Of a DNA stretch of 64,000 nucleotides, positions 17,080 to 26,623 are shown piece by piece. Origin of the DNA: Myxococcales bacterium. Its GTDB lineage: Bacteria; Myxococcota_A; UBA9160; UBA4427. The position numbers and the translations under genes were made by a program. How positions within the stretch are numbered: the stretch's first letter is position 1; each line of letters begins with the position of its first letter. The notes beneath the pieces were generated by a model that worked only from the letters and a program-made list of their open reading frames with translations, was not told where the DNA came from and ran no database searches. Location of the stretch: NCBI GenBank assembly GCA_012960035.1, contig DUBZ01000115.1, positions 1 to 64,000 of the forward strand. Reading direction: 5' to 3'.

Positions 17080-17892
17080 ATGGAAAACTGGCAAGAGACG
17101 ATTCAAAACGGATTGGCAGAATACGGACCCGGCCTGCTCGGATTTGTCGCCGTACTCGTCATAGGATGGGGGGTCGCAAAGGCGATCACTGGCGGCATGC
17201 GCAAAGCCATGAACAAGGCAGATGTCGACGCCACCTTGGTTGGCTTTGTATTAAACCTCGCGTACATGGGCTTGATGGCACTCGTCGTGATCACGGCCCT
17301 TGGTCAGATCGGCGTAAACACGACCTCCTTCGCCGCGATCATTGGTGCTGCGGGCTTGGCGATTGGCTTCGCGCTTCAAGGCTCACTCGGCAACTTCGCG
17401 GCTGGGGTCATGTTGATCTTCTTCCGCCCTTTCAAGGCGGGCGACTTCGTCGAAGCTGGCGGTGTCGCGGGTGTTGTTGAAGATATTCAGGTCTTCGCAA
17501 CGATCATTCGCACCGGAGACAACAAAGAGATCACCGTCCCGAATGGCTCCATCACCGGCGGCAGCATCACCAACTATTCGGCCAAGCCTACCCGCCGCGT
17601 CGACATGGTGTTCGGCATTGGTTACGGCGACGACATCAAGCAAGCCAAGCAGATCCTGCACGATTTAGTCGCCGCGGACTCACGCATTCTTGCCGACCCG
17701 CCGGTCACCATCGCGATTTCTGAGCTTGCGGACAGCAGCGTCAACTTCGTATGTCGCCCCTGGGTGAATTCGGGTGACTACTGGCCCGTGCGTTTCGACA
17801 TCACCGAAAACGTAAAACTCGAGTTCGACAGGAACGGCATTTCCATCCCATTCCCACAGACGGACGTCCACGTTCATCAGCAGTCTGCATAG
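17080..17892 (+). CDS. Small-conductance mechanosensitive channel, MscS family
   Basis: 270 residues, close to E. coli MscS in length. It opens under membrane tension to release solutes on osmotic downshock; heptamer in the inner membrane. Three membrane segments lie at about 18-38, 52-75 and 84-115; the pore-lining third helix reads GLAIGFALQGSLGNFAAGV with the Gly/Ala packing typical of the family, then FFRPFKAGD. The beta domain contains ITVPNGSI (VPNG at 153-156) and the C-terminal alpha/beta domain ends in GISIPFPQTDVH, the usual family finish. ATG 17080 follows GGAG at six bases; the upstream TTG is not needed. Confidence 0.95.
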   Translation: MENWQETIQNGLAEYGPGLLGFVAVLVIGWGVAKAITGGMRKAMNKADVDATLVGFVLNLAYMGLMALVVITALGQIGVNTTSFAAIIGAAGLAIGFALQGSLGNFAAGVMLIFFRPFKAGDFVEAGGVAGVVEDIQVFATIIRTGDNKEITVPNGSITGGSITNYSAKPTRRVDMVFGIGYGDDIKQAKQILHDLVAADSRILADPPVTIAISELADSSVNFVCRPWVNSGDYWPVRFDITENVKLEFDRNGISIPFPQTDVHVHQQSA

Positions 17893-18003
17893 ACTGCGTC
17901 TGCACGAAGCGGTTCTCAACTGAGGTCCCGGGTATCGCGCGGGTCAACACCCCGAGATGCCCGGGCCGAAGTCGAGGCTCCACCTCGAAATCACGCTTTC
18001 TTC

Positions 18004-18900
18004 TTATTCTTCCTCGAAGGACGGCGACTCCCACCAAGGAAAGAAGTCCGGTAAGTCTTCGGACACTCTCAGCGAGAACGCTGGCGGCCGTTTCTCCAAG
18101 AAACTTTCGACGCCCTCGCGCGCGTCCGGCCCGCTACCCAAATAGTGGATCGCCTTCGAGTCGATGCGATGCGCTTCCATCGGATGACTTGCCCCGAGCA
18201 TCTTCCACATCATCTGACGCGACAACGCAACAGAGATCCGCCCCGTATTGTCGACAATCTCACGCGCAAGTTCGTTGGCCCGCGCGAGCAGCGCATCCTC
18301 CGCAAGCACTTCCGAAACCAACCCCGCTGCGAGCGCCTCCTCGGGACCAAACACGCGCCCCGTTGCAACCCATTCCATTGCTTTGTTGATGCCGACAACC
18401 CGAGGCAAGAACCAACTACTCGCCGCCTCGGGAACGATGCCCCTTCGCGCAAAGACGAAGCCAAACTTCGCTTTTTCGCTCGCAAGACGAATGTCCATCG
18501 GCAACGTCTTCGTGATCCCGACGCCGACTGCCGGCCCGTTAATCGCGGCGATCACAGGCTTCTTGAGATCGAACGTGCGAAGCGTGACTCGACCACCGCC
18601 GTCTCGGGGCACAGGACGCGGGCCTTCGGGGTTGTCCTTCGTTCCCCCGGAATCAAACGTTGCGCCGCCACTGCCCAAGTCGGCTCCCGCGCAAAAGCCT
18701 CGCCCCGCACCCGTGACAATTACGACGCCTACGCGATCATCGTCATCCACCGCGTCGTACATTGCGAGAAGGTCATTCATCATTTGCGTGTTAAATGCAT
18801 TGAGTCGATCGGGACGATTCAGCGTGACGGTCAACACACCATCATTGAGTGCGGTCGCAAGAGTTTCGTACGTGGGGAAGGCTGCATTCGATTCACTCAC
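18004..18900 (-). CDS. Enoyl-CoA hydratase/isomerase family protein
   Basis: 298 residues of the crotonase fold acting on acyl-CoA thioesters, probably hydration in beta-oxidation or a related step. Seen: LNRPDRLNAFN near the N-terminus, the oxyanion-hole loop GAGRGFCAGADLGSGG, GPAVGVGITKTLPMDIRLAS, and RRGIVPEAASSWFLPRVVG, in which Glu occupies one catalytic position; the other Glu of classical hydratases appears to be Ala (FVFARRG), so an isomerase or other crotonase reaction is possible. GTG 18900 is chosen because CGGAG precedes it by nine bases; the frame is open upstream but looks non-coding. Divergent from the wax ester synthase gene. Confidence 0.9.
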   Translation of the reverse strand: MSESNAAFPTYETLATALNDGVLTVTLNRPDRLNAFNTQMMNDLLAMYDAVDDDDRVGVVIVTGAGRGFCAGADLGSGGATFDSGGTKDNPEGPRPVPRDGGGRVTLRTFDLKKPVIAAINGPAVGVGITKTLPMDIRLASEKAKFGFVFARRGIVPEAASSWFLPRVVGINKAMEWVATGRVFGPEEALAAGLVSEVLAEDALLARANELAREIVDNTGRISVALSRQMMWKMLGASHPMEAHRIDSKAIHYLGSGPDAREGVESFLEKRPPAFSLRVSEDLPDFFPWWESPSFEEE

Positions 18901-19044
18901 GAGTTGGTTCTCCGAGATGGCGGCGCGCTGCAAGCACCGCGGGTGAACCCGCGAGTCTAGCGCCCTAATACGTCCGCTCGGCCGGGGGCTTGACATGGGG
19001 ACAGGCGGGGCAGACAGTTGAGCGCCACGATGGAGCGCCCCCCA

Positions 19045-20481
19045 ATGAGCAAGTACAACTACGACCGACTTTCAGGCCAGGACACGTCTTTCCTCCTGTG
19101 GGAAACACCCAACCTGCATATGCATGTAGCCTCCACCCAAATTTTTGAAGTTGGAACCATGGCAAACGAGGCTGGAGGCATTGACTTCGCATCGTTCAAG
19201 CGATTTACCGCCTCTGTTCTTCACCGGATTCCTCGATACCGCCAGAAGCTTAAGTGGATTCCAGTTGAAGAACGGCCCGTCTGGTTCGACGACTCCGCGT
19301 TCGACATTGACTACCACATTCGTCACACGAGCCTTCCGAAACCCGGCAGCGAAGACCAGCTGAAGAAGCTCTCGGCGCGAATCATGGCGCAGCAGCTCGA
19401 TCGCAATCGCCCGCTCTGGGAAATTTGGGTCGTCGAAGGACTCGACCGGGATCGCTTCGCCATCATCAGTAAGATCCATCATGCCATGATCGACGGTTCG
19501 TCGGGCGTAGACATTTCTCAGATTTTGATGCGCACCGATCGGGATCAATCGATTCCCGAGCCCCCGGAATACCTTCCGCGCCCCGAGCCGACTGACCGAG
19601 AGTTGTTCACCGACGCAATGAGCCTGCGCCTTCGTGGTCCTTTGCGCGCATTGCGAGGCTTCCAAGAGTTTCGGAAAGAGACCGACAACCTGCGAGACGA
19701 GATCACCCTGCGCACTCGCGCCGTGCGTGCAGCGATGGCGAGTCAATCTTCGAACGCTTCCGAAACGCCCATCAACGGTGAACTGGGCCCACACCGAGTC
19801 TTCGATTGGTGGAACGTTTCGCTCGAAGATGTAAAGGCGATCCGGCGCTCGCTCGACTGCACGGTGAACGATGTCGTGCTCGCCGTTGTGACGGGAGCAT
19901 TTCGCGAATACCTCACGCATCGTCGCATGCGAACCGACGAACTCGACTTCCGGATTCAAGCTCCGGTGAGCGTGCGGAGCGAGGACGAAAAGGGGAAATT
20001 GGGCAACCGTGTGAGTGGCTGGCTCGTGCGACTTCCACTCGACGAAAGCGATCCCCGCGAACAAATCGCCCGCATCAACGAAACAACCCGCGAGCTCAAG
20101 GACACACACCAAGCCATGGGCGCGGAGATCATCCTTGGCCTCATGGACATGATGCCCAACGCGCTCGTTTCGATGGGTGCACAGGCCGCGGCAGGGACGA
20201 TGAACTCCATCGTCACGAACGTGCCCGGCCCGCAGTTCCCACTCTTCGTTCTCGGGGCAGAGATGCAAGGCATGTATCCCCAGGTTCCGTTGCTTGCCAA
20301 CGTGGGGCTGGGCATCGCGCTCATCAGCTACAACGGACGGGTTTGCTGGGGCTTCAATGCCGACCTGGGGTTGGTCCCCGACCTGCCCGTCTTTGTCGGC
20401 ATGATTGAAAGCGCATTCGAGAAACTGGCCGAAGCCGCTGACGTCAAACTTTCGCCCCCAGACGTCCGCGCTATATCCTAG
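19045..20481 (+). CDS. Wax ester synthase/acyl-CoA:diacylglycerol acyltransferase (WS/DGAT)
   Basis: 478 residues. Esterifies acyl-CoA to diacylglycerol or long-chain alcohols, making storage lipid at the membrane. The N-terminus YDRLSGQDTSFLLWE is typical; the catalytic motif HHxxxDG is HHAMIDG at residues 145-151; the second domain carries CTVNDVVLAVV, and NVPGPQFPLFVLGAEM near the C-terminus is the family's NVPGP signature. Start: ATG 19045 with GGAG nine bases before; an ATG at 19030 is in frame but has poorer context. It is followed by an SDR and a TetR gene on the same strand, consistent with a small lipid-metabolism unit. Confidence 0.93.
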   Translation: MSKYNYDRLSGQDTSFLLWETPNLHMHVASTQIFEVGTMANEAGGIDFASFKRFTASVLHRIPRYRQKLKWIPVEERPVWFDDSAFDIDYHIRHTSLPKPGSEDQLKKLSARIMAQQLDRNRPLWEIWVVEGLDRDRFAIISKIHHAMIDGSSGVDISQILMRTDRDQSIPEPPEYLPRPEPTDRELFTDAMSLRLRGPLRALRGFQEFRKETDNLRDEITLRTRAVRAAMASQSSNASETPINGELGPHRVFDWWNVSLEDVKAIRRSLDCTVNDVVLAVVTGAFREYLTHRRMRTDELDFRIQAPVSVRSEDEKGKLGNRVSGWLVRLPLDESDPREQIARINETTRELKDTHQAMGAEIILGLMDMMPNALVSMGAQAAAGTMNSIVTNVPGPQFPLFVLGAEMQGMYPQVPLLANVGLGIALISYNGRVCWGFNADLGLVPDLPVFVGMIESAFEKLAEAADVKLSPPDVRAIS

Positions 20482-20580
20482 GGAGAGGGCCTTGCATCAA
20501 GGTCGAGGTCCTCGCCGCGAGTCATCGGCGACGTCAGCGCGGCGTGAGATTCAAAAAACCACCAACTGTTTGGAGACGAC

Positions 20581-21366
20581 ATGCGTACGATCGCAATTAC
20601 GGGCTCGGCATCGGGCATTGGCCTCGCAACTCGAAACGCCCTCGAGGCCGAGGGCGCTCGAGTGATCGGCATCGACCTAAAGGACAGCGATGTCAAAGCT
20701 GACCTTTCGACCAAGGCCGGACGGGAAGGAGCCCTTCAAGACACCCTCGCCTCGTGCAATGGGCAACTCGACGGCTTCGTGGCGTGCGCGGGAATCTCAG
20801 GCATTGGCAATCCCGGTTCACTCACGGTCGCAATTAACTATTTCGGTGCGGTTGAACTGCTCGAAGGCTTGCAACCCGCGTTGGCGAAAGGCACGGACGC
20901 GTCGGCAGTCGCGATTTCGTCGAATAGCGTAACGACGATGCCGAACATTCCCGATGTTTTGATCGACGCGCTGCTTAACGGTGACGAAGCGGCCGCCGCG
21001 GAGATTGCGGACAAACATACTGGCCATGCGTATGCGGGTTCGAAGCTCGCGTTAGCACGCTGGGTTCGTCGCTCTGCGACCGGCGAGAACTGGATTCAAG
21101 CCGGCATCACCCTCAACGCTGTGGCACCCGGTCGAACGTCAACTCCATTCGATGACGCCATGATGAAGAATGAACAGATTCGCCCGCACCTTGAGGCCTA
21201 CCCGATTCCAAAGGGACGACTCGGCCAGGCTGACGAAATTGGGAAGTTCATCGCATATCTGCTCGGCCCCAATGCCCGGTTCTTTTGCGGTTCGCTGCTG
21301 TACATCGACGGTGGCTCCGATGCCTTGATGCGCGCCGACGAGTGGCCTGCCACGCTTCGCGTCTGA
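20581..21366 (+). CDS. Short-chain dehydrogenase/reductase
   Basis: 261 residues. Rossmann-fold NAD(P)-dependent oxidoreductase of the classical SDR type: TGSASGIGLATRNALE gives the TGxxxGxG cofactor motif, ACAG the NNAG equivalent, AISSNS the catalytic Ser region, and YAGSK the catalytic YxxxK. After that come NAVAPGRTSTPF and FFCGSLLYIDGGSDA. The insertion between Ser and Tyr (FDNIP-like region with ALLNGDEAAAAEIA) resembles bacterial 3-alpha-hydroxysteroid dehydrogenases, but the substrate cannot be fixed. GGAG lies five bases before ATG 20581. It follows WS/DGAT by 99 bases. Confidence 0.92.
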   Translation: MRTIAITGSASGIGLATRNALEAEGARVIGIDLKDSDVKADLSTKAGREGALQDTLASCNGQLDGFVACAGISGIGNPGSLTVAINYFGAVELLEGLQPALAKGTDASAVAISSNSVTTMPNIPDVLIDALLNGDEAAAAEIADKHTGHAYAGSKLALARWVRRSATGENWIQAGITLNAVAPGRTSTPFDDAMMKNEQIRPHLEAYPIPKGRLGQADEIGKFIAYLLGPNARFFCGSLLYIDGGSDALMRADEWPATLRV

Positions 21367-21469
21367 GATCTAGCGCACAAAAATGCTCGACTGCCGCACA
21401 TGGCCCTCACAGAGACGTGGGATTGCTGGACCACGCAGTGCATTTGGCAGCCGTTGTGTCATATTTGCC

Positions 21470-21483
21470 CACGGTGAACCGTG
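21470..21483. promoter_or_regulatory. Palindrome upstream of tetR-like gene
   Basis: CACGGTGAACCGTG: six-base arms around GA, 122 bases before the regulator start. A possible operator; no promoter elements can be assigned with confidence. Confidence 0.3.
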
Positions 21484-21561
21484 CGTGTCGGATGGCTGCG
21501 GGCGACGCCGGGAATGACCGCGGTCGCGCACGGCAGACATTATTCCACTTCATCAACAACG

Positions 21562-21577
21562 AGACGTCCGGGCGTCT
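21562..21577. promoter_or_regulatory. Inverted repeat just upstream of tetR-like gene, possible operator
   Basis: AGACGTCCGGGCGTCT: arms AGACG and CGTCT around six bases, ending 28 bases before the start codon, where a TetR-family protein commonly binds to control itself. Confidence 0.4.
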
Positions 21578-21604
21578 AATCCAACAAGAGAAGCAATCGA
21601 GCCG

Positions 21605-22204
21605 ATGTCTGACGCAATTCAAAACGAGGAAACGGACGGTCGAGCGCTTCGTTCTGAGCGCAGCCGGCAGAAAATCGTTGACGCCCTCTTCGCACTTGTG
21701 GGGGAGGGGACGGTCCTCCCAACAGCGAAACTGGTCGCGGAACGCGCGAAGTTGGGCATCCGAACCGTGTTTCGACACTTCGCCGACATGGACAGCTTGT
21801 TCGAAGAACTTGCGAACCGGCTCAAAGCGGACATTCAAGAATGGCTTCGATACGACATCCCTGACGGCACCGTGTCAGAGCGACTCGATGAGCTATTGCG
21901 CTTGCGCGGGCAGTTCTATGAGCGGATCAGCCCGTACTGGAAGGCCGGCGAAGCCCAACGGAGTCGTTCCGATTTCCTCACAAAAAACCACCAGTCCGAC
22001 ACGCCAAAACTCCGCACCAACCTCATCAACTGGCTCCCCGAACTCAAGGACGTTTCCCAAGAAATAATGGACGCACTCGAATTCACTACGTCGCCAGAGG
22101 CTTGGCATCGACTCCGCGTCGAGCAGAAACTAAGCGTGAAGCGTGCTGCAGCCGCGATGAGGATCGCGGCGCTCGGAGTCCTCAAGGGACATCTCCCCGA
22201 TTAG
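21605..22204 (+). CDS. TetR/AcrR-family transcriptional regulator
   Basis: 199 residues. The N-terminal DNA-binding domain is recognisable: SRQKIVDALFALVGEGTV, then LVAERAKLGIRTVFRHFADM, where the recognition helix TVFRHF matches the TVYRHF/TLYRYF signature. The C-terminal ligand domain (residues 75-199) is helical and not specific. It probably represses itself and neighbouring lipid genes (WS/DGAT and SDR upstream), given the inverted repeats in its 5' region. Inducer unknown. Confidence 0.9.
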   Translation: MSDAIQNEETDGRALRSERSRQKIVDALFALVGEGTVLPTAKLVAERAKLGIRTVFRHFADMDSLFEELANRLKADIQEWLRYDIPDGTVSERLDELLRLRGQFYERISPYWKAGEAQRSRSDFLTKNHQSDTPKLRTNLINWLPELKDVSQEIMDALEFTTSPEAWHRLRVEQKLSVKRAAAAMRIAALGVLKGHLPD

Positions 22205-22297
22205 TCCGATCGTCGACATCCTGAAACCGCGTTCAAGCGCACATCTGTTCAGGATGCGTCCCCCCCGAGTCAATCAGTCAGGGTATATTCTCGGACC

Positions 22298-23584
22298 ATG
22301 GTCCTAGGAAGCGAAAACGAAGATCGAGAGGCGGACGGCGTGGAGGCTAACCCGCCTGTATCGCAAGAGTCCCTCGATCGGATTTCGTCCTTCCGCGTCA
22401 CCTACATCTCCGTCCTGATGTATCTTCTTGTCTACTTGTTCACCGTGCAAGTGTTTCAAGAGTTCCTGCAACTCCACTTTGAACAAATCGTAAGCCAAGC
22501 CATTCGCGTCGGCGTGAGCACGAGACCGCCCGCACAGAACATCCTCTTCAATCTCCGTGAACAAGTCGACAAGAATCCTTGGGTCACCTTTTGGCGGGTC
22601 GAAGTCGACACCGCCGTACTCGCGAAGGACGGCAACACCTGGCTTTACGTAGCGGGGCGCGCCCAGATCCCGGCATACCCGGATCGTGACCCGAAGAAGC
22701 GACTGGGGATCCACGCGAGTCAACTGCCCGCAACGGCAACCGTCTCGGTTTCGGTCAATCACAGCACGATGCTTTCGAATTCAATTTTGATCGCTTATTC
22801 CCTTGTGCTGTTCACCGGTCTCTTTTTTTACCACCGACGAGTCGTCGACCTCGAGAACCAAGTCATCGAAGAGGCGCGAAACTCACGCGATGCCTCCGCA
22901 ACCCGCGCAAGCCAGATTGAAGACGAAATTGAACGGGTCCGAGCCCAACTGCGAGACGCCGGGCCCGCAAAGCGAGAAGACAAAGAAGAGATCAACCGCT
23001 TGCAGGCCGAGCAGCACCGCTTGCAGGCTCAGCTTCACACCCTCGCCGGGCAAGAACGCGCGCTTCGAGGCCAGGCAGGGCGGGCAGCTGCCTTAGAAGA
23101 GGAAGGACGCGCTCTCGAAGACCTACTCGAGGAAGCGACTGGCGACCTGGGCGCCAAGAGCGACGAAATTCGCGAACTCGAAAGGAGCCTACGCAGCGCG
23201 CGAAAACGCGCGGGGATCCCCGGAGAGAAGGCGAAGGAAAACGAGCTCCTCGCAAAGCGGCTTCGCGTTCTTTACCCCAAGCTCGAAGTCGACGAACGGG
23301 CGATCGAAGACATCATTTCGTTGAGGGATGACACCACGAAGCTTCGCGCCGAAGAATGCCTAAAGCGTTTTTCAGAAGATGCGGACAGCGTCGGCGTACG
23401 TCGCAAAGTGGGTGGTTTGCCGAAGCATCTTTCAGTCTACGAGCTGGGCTTCGCGGGCAAGCGCAGGATCTATTACACGAAGGTGGCGAACGGTCGCTTT
23501 AGAATTCTGGTCATTGGCGCAAAGAACACGCAACAAAGTGACCTCGACTACATCTCGCGAATCCCCAAAGACGAAATCAGCTAG
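22298..23584 (+). CDS. Two-span membrane protein with long coiled coil and RelE-like C-terminal region
   Basis: 428 residues of no known family as a whole. Membrane segments lie at about 34-54 and 160-182, enclosing a periplasmic domain of about 100 residues (WVTFWRVEVDTAVLAKDG). Residues 185-315 are a long Glu/Arg/Gln-rich coiled coil. The last 80 residues (LPKHLSVYELGFAG, RRIYYTKVANGRFRILVIG, AKNTQQSDLDYI) follow the strand order and K..Q..D pattern of the ParE/RelE toxin fold. An isolated RelE-like domain on a membrane-tethered rod would be odd; the assignment is by eye. Function unknown. A separate transcript between the tetR gene and the convergent MATE gene. Confidence 0.75.
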   Translation: MVLGSENEDREADGVEANPPVSQESLDRISSFRVTYISVLMYLLVYLFTVQVFQEFLQLHFEQIVSQAIRVGVSTRPPAQNILFNLREQVDKNPWVTFWRVEVDTAVLAKDGNTWLYVAGRAQIPAYPDRDPKKRLGIHASQLPATATVSVSVNHSTMLSNSILIAYSLVLFTGLFFYHRRVVDLENQVIEEARNSRDASATRASQIEDEIERVRAQLRDAGPAKREDKEEINRLQAEQHRLQAQLHTLAGQERALRGQAGRAAALEEEGRALEDLLEEATGDLGAKSDEIRELERSLRSARKRAGIPGEKAKENELLAKRLRVLYPKLEVDERAIEDIISLRDDTTKLRAEECLKRFSEDADSVGVRRKVGGLPKHLSVYELGFAGKRRIYYTKVANGRFRILVIGAKNTQQSDLDYISRIPKDEIS

Positions 23585-23699
23585 GGCTACAGCTAGCTTT
23601 CGCAACACAGCCAGCGGCATTGGATCCGCGTTTGGGCGCGTGCGCCTTCTGCCGCGCAGACTCCTAGCGACGCCGGCTGGAACGCATCTCCCACTGTGC

Positions 23700-25100
23700 T
23701 TAGGTTGCGAGGGAGTCGGACTCAACGAGCGAGACTGCGGTTGCTGGCCCGCGCACCCGGATCCAAAGCACCAACGACACCGCAACGACGGCGAGCCCAA
23801 TCACGAATCCCCACCATATGCCGGCCACCCCGTGGCCTTGACTTAGCGCCAGCCAAGTCCCAATGGGGATGCCAAGCACCCAATAACCCAACAAGTTGAA
23901 TGCCGCCGCGGGATGGGTGCGCCCCATGCCGCGCAACACGCCACAGCCCACCGCTTGGATGCCGTCGAAAATCTGAAATGCACCCGCGATGGGCAAGATG
24001 ACGGCGCAGACGGCGATGAGCTCCACGTCGCCTGTATAGAGCGATGGAAGCAATTCACGAAACATGACGAAACAAGCGCCCGCGACAGTCATCACCGTTG
24101 CCCCCATCGAGATGCCCACCCAAGCCGCCCGTTGTGCCGACGCTTGCTTTCCGGCGCCAATCAGATTCCCGACCCGAGTGACGACGCCCATCGAAATTCC
24201 GAGCGGCATCATGAAGGTCAATGCCGCCATGTTCATCACGATGGTGTGCGCGGCCACAGAAGTGGCGTCGATGGTGCCCACGATGAGCGTGCCAACCGAG
24301 AACGACCACATTTCAAGCCCCATCTGGATCGCCACGGGCCAACCCGTCCGCCAGACTTTAAGCAGCGCGTCCGGTGCAATCGCGCGACGACTCCACGGGA
24401 CCCAGGCACCGTCATGAAGACGGAAGCCGATCACCCACGCAAGTAGGATCAACAGCATGGCGAGCCGGGTCAACGAAGTCGCGATCCCAGCGCCGTAGAG
24501 CCCCATCGCGGGAACCCCGAGGCCGCCGAAGATCAACACCCAATTAAAGAGTGCATTCAAGACGTTTGCGAATGCCATCACCCACATGCCCGGACGCATG
24601 AGTTCGCGCCCCTGCAAGTACTGGCGCAGCGCGATGAAGATCAAAAATAAAGGCACGCTTGGGATTTGAACCGAGATGTAATCATGTGCCGACCTCGCAA
24701 GCTCGGGGTCTTGTTGCACGAGCAAGAGAATCTCTTCGGTGAAGCTAAGAATCGCTACGAGCGGCACGCTGATTAAAAGCGAGATCACGATGCCGCGCTG
24801 AAGCGCGACCGCAGTCGCTTCACCATCGCGTGCACCGTGCGCCTGCGTGACAAAGGGATCGATCCCGTGGACTACGCCCTGCCCCATCAGCAATATGGCG
24901 TAGAACCAAGCGTTGCCGATTGCGGCGGCCGCGAGCGCGTCGGTGCCCACACGCCCGACCATCATGGTGTCGACAGTCCCCAGGAGCATGCTGCCGACCT
25001 GAGCGATGGCGACCGGGATCGCCAGCCTGGCGACCGTGCGCGTCTCCAGGCGCCATGTCTGAACGCCGGCCGCAAAGGGACGACTGTCACGGGTAGTCAT
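23700..25100 (-). CDS. MATE-family multidrug/cation antiporter
   Basis: 466 residues, 12 membrane segments in two six-helix halves. Exports drugs or metabolites in exchange for H+ or Na+. Early motifs AIPVAIAQVGSMLLGTVDTM and VGRVGTDALAAAAIGN are the NorM-type helix 1-2 region; LGVPAMGLYGAGIATSLTRL and GLEMWSFSVGTLIVGTIDAT recur in the second half, and WWGFVIGLAVVAV is near the end. Full length. It runs in the same direction as an MFS gene upstream with 156 bases between. Substrate cannot be told. Confidence 0.93.
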   Translation of the reverse strand: MTTRDSRPFAAGVQTWRLETRTVARLAIPVAIAQVGSMLLGTVDTMMVGRVGTDALAAAAIGNAWFYAILLMGQGVVHGIDPFVTQAHGARDGEATAVALQRGIVISLLISVPLVAILSFTEEILLLVQQDPELARSAHDYISVQIPSVPLFLIFIALRQYLQGRELMRPGMWVMAFANVLNALFNWVLIFGGLGVPAMGLYGAGIATSLTRLAMLLILLAWVIGFRLHDGAWVPWSRRAIAPDALLKVWRTGWPVAIQMGLEMWSFSVGTLIVGTIDATSVAAHTIVMNMAALTFMMPLGISMGVVTRVGNLIGAGKQASAQRAAWVGISMGATVMTVAGACFVMFRELLPSLYTGDVELIAVCAVILPIAGAFQIFDGIQAVGCGVLRGMGRTHPAAAFNLLGYWVLGIPIGTWLALSQGHGVAGIWWGFVIGLAVVAVSLVLWIRVRGPATAVSLVESDSLAT

Positions 25101-25256
25101 GTTCGGAACTCACGGTTAAACCGACGTCAACCGCCGGGGGCTCGAGCCGCGCGTCACTGGCTCAGAGCGAAGTCGGCCTACCTTAGGGCGGCTCGTATGA
25201 CGCGTCCAGGATGCGAGGCGGATCAGATTTAAAAGCAGCGAATTAGAACGGACGCC

Positions 25257-26474
25257 TCAGCGCAAGCGACGTGAAAGTGCGCTTCCCATGCCCCAGGTTG
25301 TGAGCATCACCACCACGCCAAGCACCGTCAACGCATTTTGCTCACCGAAACGATCTGCGAGGGCGCCTACGGGAAGTGCCATCAGTCCGAATCCCGCGAA
25401 CGCAAGCATCGTCAGCGACATCACTCGCCCCATATATGCGGGCTCCGTCTCGCGGGCGATCACAGCGTTATTCAAGGCCTGAAATCCGCCGCTCCCGATG
25501 CCGACGAATAGCATCGCCCAAGTCGCAAGCTCCATGTTATCCGCGAACGCAAGCCCAACGAGAGAGACACCAAAACATGCCGCCATCAGGGTGTAGATCA
25601 TGAGCGCACGGGGCGAATCAGCAAATCGGGCCACGAACACGCTTGAAATCAAAGCGCCCACCGCCGATGCAAGAAACAGGCGACTCACCATGGCGGAGTC
25701 GATCCGGTGAACGTTTTCGAGCAAGCCGGGCAGAACCGTCACGTGGGGGAAACCGACAAAGATCACCGCCGCAAAGAACACGACCAATAACCGCAGATGC
25801 GTGTTGCCCCACACATAAACGAAGCCTTCGATGACAGAGGAAAACACCGAAATGTCAGAGGCTGTCGGCCGCACGATCGACTTGGGAATCAACACCATCG
25901 ACGCGGCAGAAATCGTATACAGTGCAGCCATCGCGAAGTACGCCCCCTTGGAGCCAAAACCGGGCGCACTGAGTAACAGCCCCGCCACGACGGGCCCCAA
26001 CACCCGCGACGCGGTGTTGGCGATCATCGTGACCGCCATCGCGTTGCCGAGCCGCGCTTCGGGGACAAGGTCGGCGACGAGCGATTGACGCGCGGGCCCC
26101 ATGAAAGCGAATGACATGCCCATGATGAAGGCTCCAACCACGAGCATTTCGAGGCGAAGACGATCAGCCGCAAGCAAAAGCCCAACGGCCGTGAGGACAA
26201 GAGCGGTCAGAATCTGGCAGATCACGATGAGACGTCGCTTGGGCCAACGGTCGGCGACCGCACCGCCAATCGAGCCAAAGCTCGCCATTGCAGCACCCTG
26301 AGCTGCGACCACGCTGCCCACGGCGGTGTTCGTGCCCGACAATTCGAAGGCGACCACGCTTTGCACGATCATCGACATGAAGAATGCGATGAATGAAAAG
26401 ATGGTTCCGAACCACAGGATTCGAAAGTGTGGAACTTCAAGAGAGGCAAACGTACTATCGAACCAATTTTTCAC
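25257..26474 (-). CDS. Major facilitator superfamily transporter
   Basis: 405 residues with about 12 membrane segments. FRILWFGTIFSFIAFFMSMI starts helix 1; GGAVADRWPKRRLIVICQ is the loop 2-3 motif (GxxADRxxxRR) of MFS exporters, and ALADRFGEQNALTVLG is its relative in the second half. The layout resembles the enterobactin-exporter-like or DHA3 group (effluxers with GxLADRxGRR). Upstream 200 bases separate it from the divergent gene at 26673. Substrate unknown. Confidence 0.9.
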   Translation of the reverse strand: MKNWFDSTFASLEVPHFRILWFGTIFSFIAFFMSMIVQSVVAFELSGTNTAVGSVVAAQGAAMASFGSIGGAVADRWPKRRLIVICQILTALVLTAVGLLLAADRLRLEMLVVGAFIMGMSFAFMGPARQSLVADLVPEARLGNAMAVTMIANTASRVLGPVVAGLLLSAPGFGSKGAYFAMAALYTISAASMVLIPKSIVRPTASDISVFSSVIEGFVYVWGNTHLRLLVVFFAAVIFVGFPHVTVLPGLLENVHRIDSAMVSRLFLASAVGALISSVFVARFADSPRALMIYTLMAACFGVSLVGLAFADNMELATWAMLFVGIGSGGFQALNNAVIARETEPAYMGRVMSLTMLAFAGFGLMALPVGALADRFGEQNALTVLGVVVMLTTWGMGSALSRRLR

Positions 26475-26623
26475 GCGCGGTACCGTATCGCGTTTCGGAC
26501 AGTGCGTCGCTTCGGTCCTGTTCCCGGGCTCCTCCCCAGTCGGTGGCGCAGCGAATCCATCCGATTCCAGATTTTGAGATCCGCCGCCTCACGATCTATA
26601 GTGCTGCTCCGATGGGGCACGAC

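Noticed and set aside
17920..17975. CCCGGG-containing inverted repeats after mscS as a terminator
   Set aside because: Arms pair imperfectly and no T-run follows; too weak to call.
19072..20268. 398-codon minus-strand ORF
   Set aside because: Antisense to WS/DGAT, which carries HHAMIDG and NVPGP motifs.
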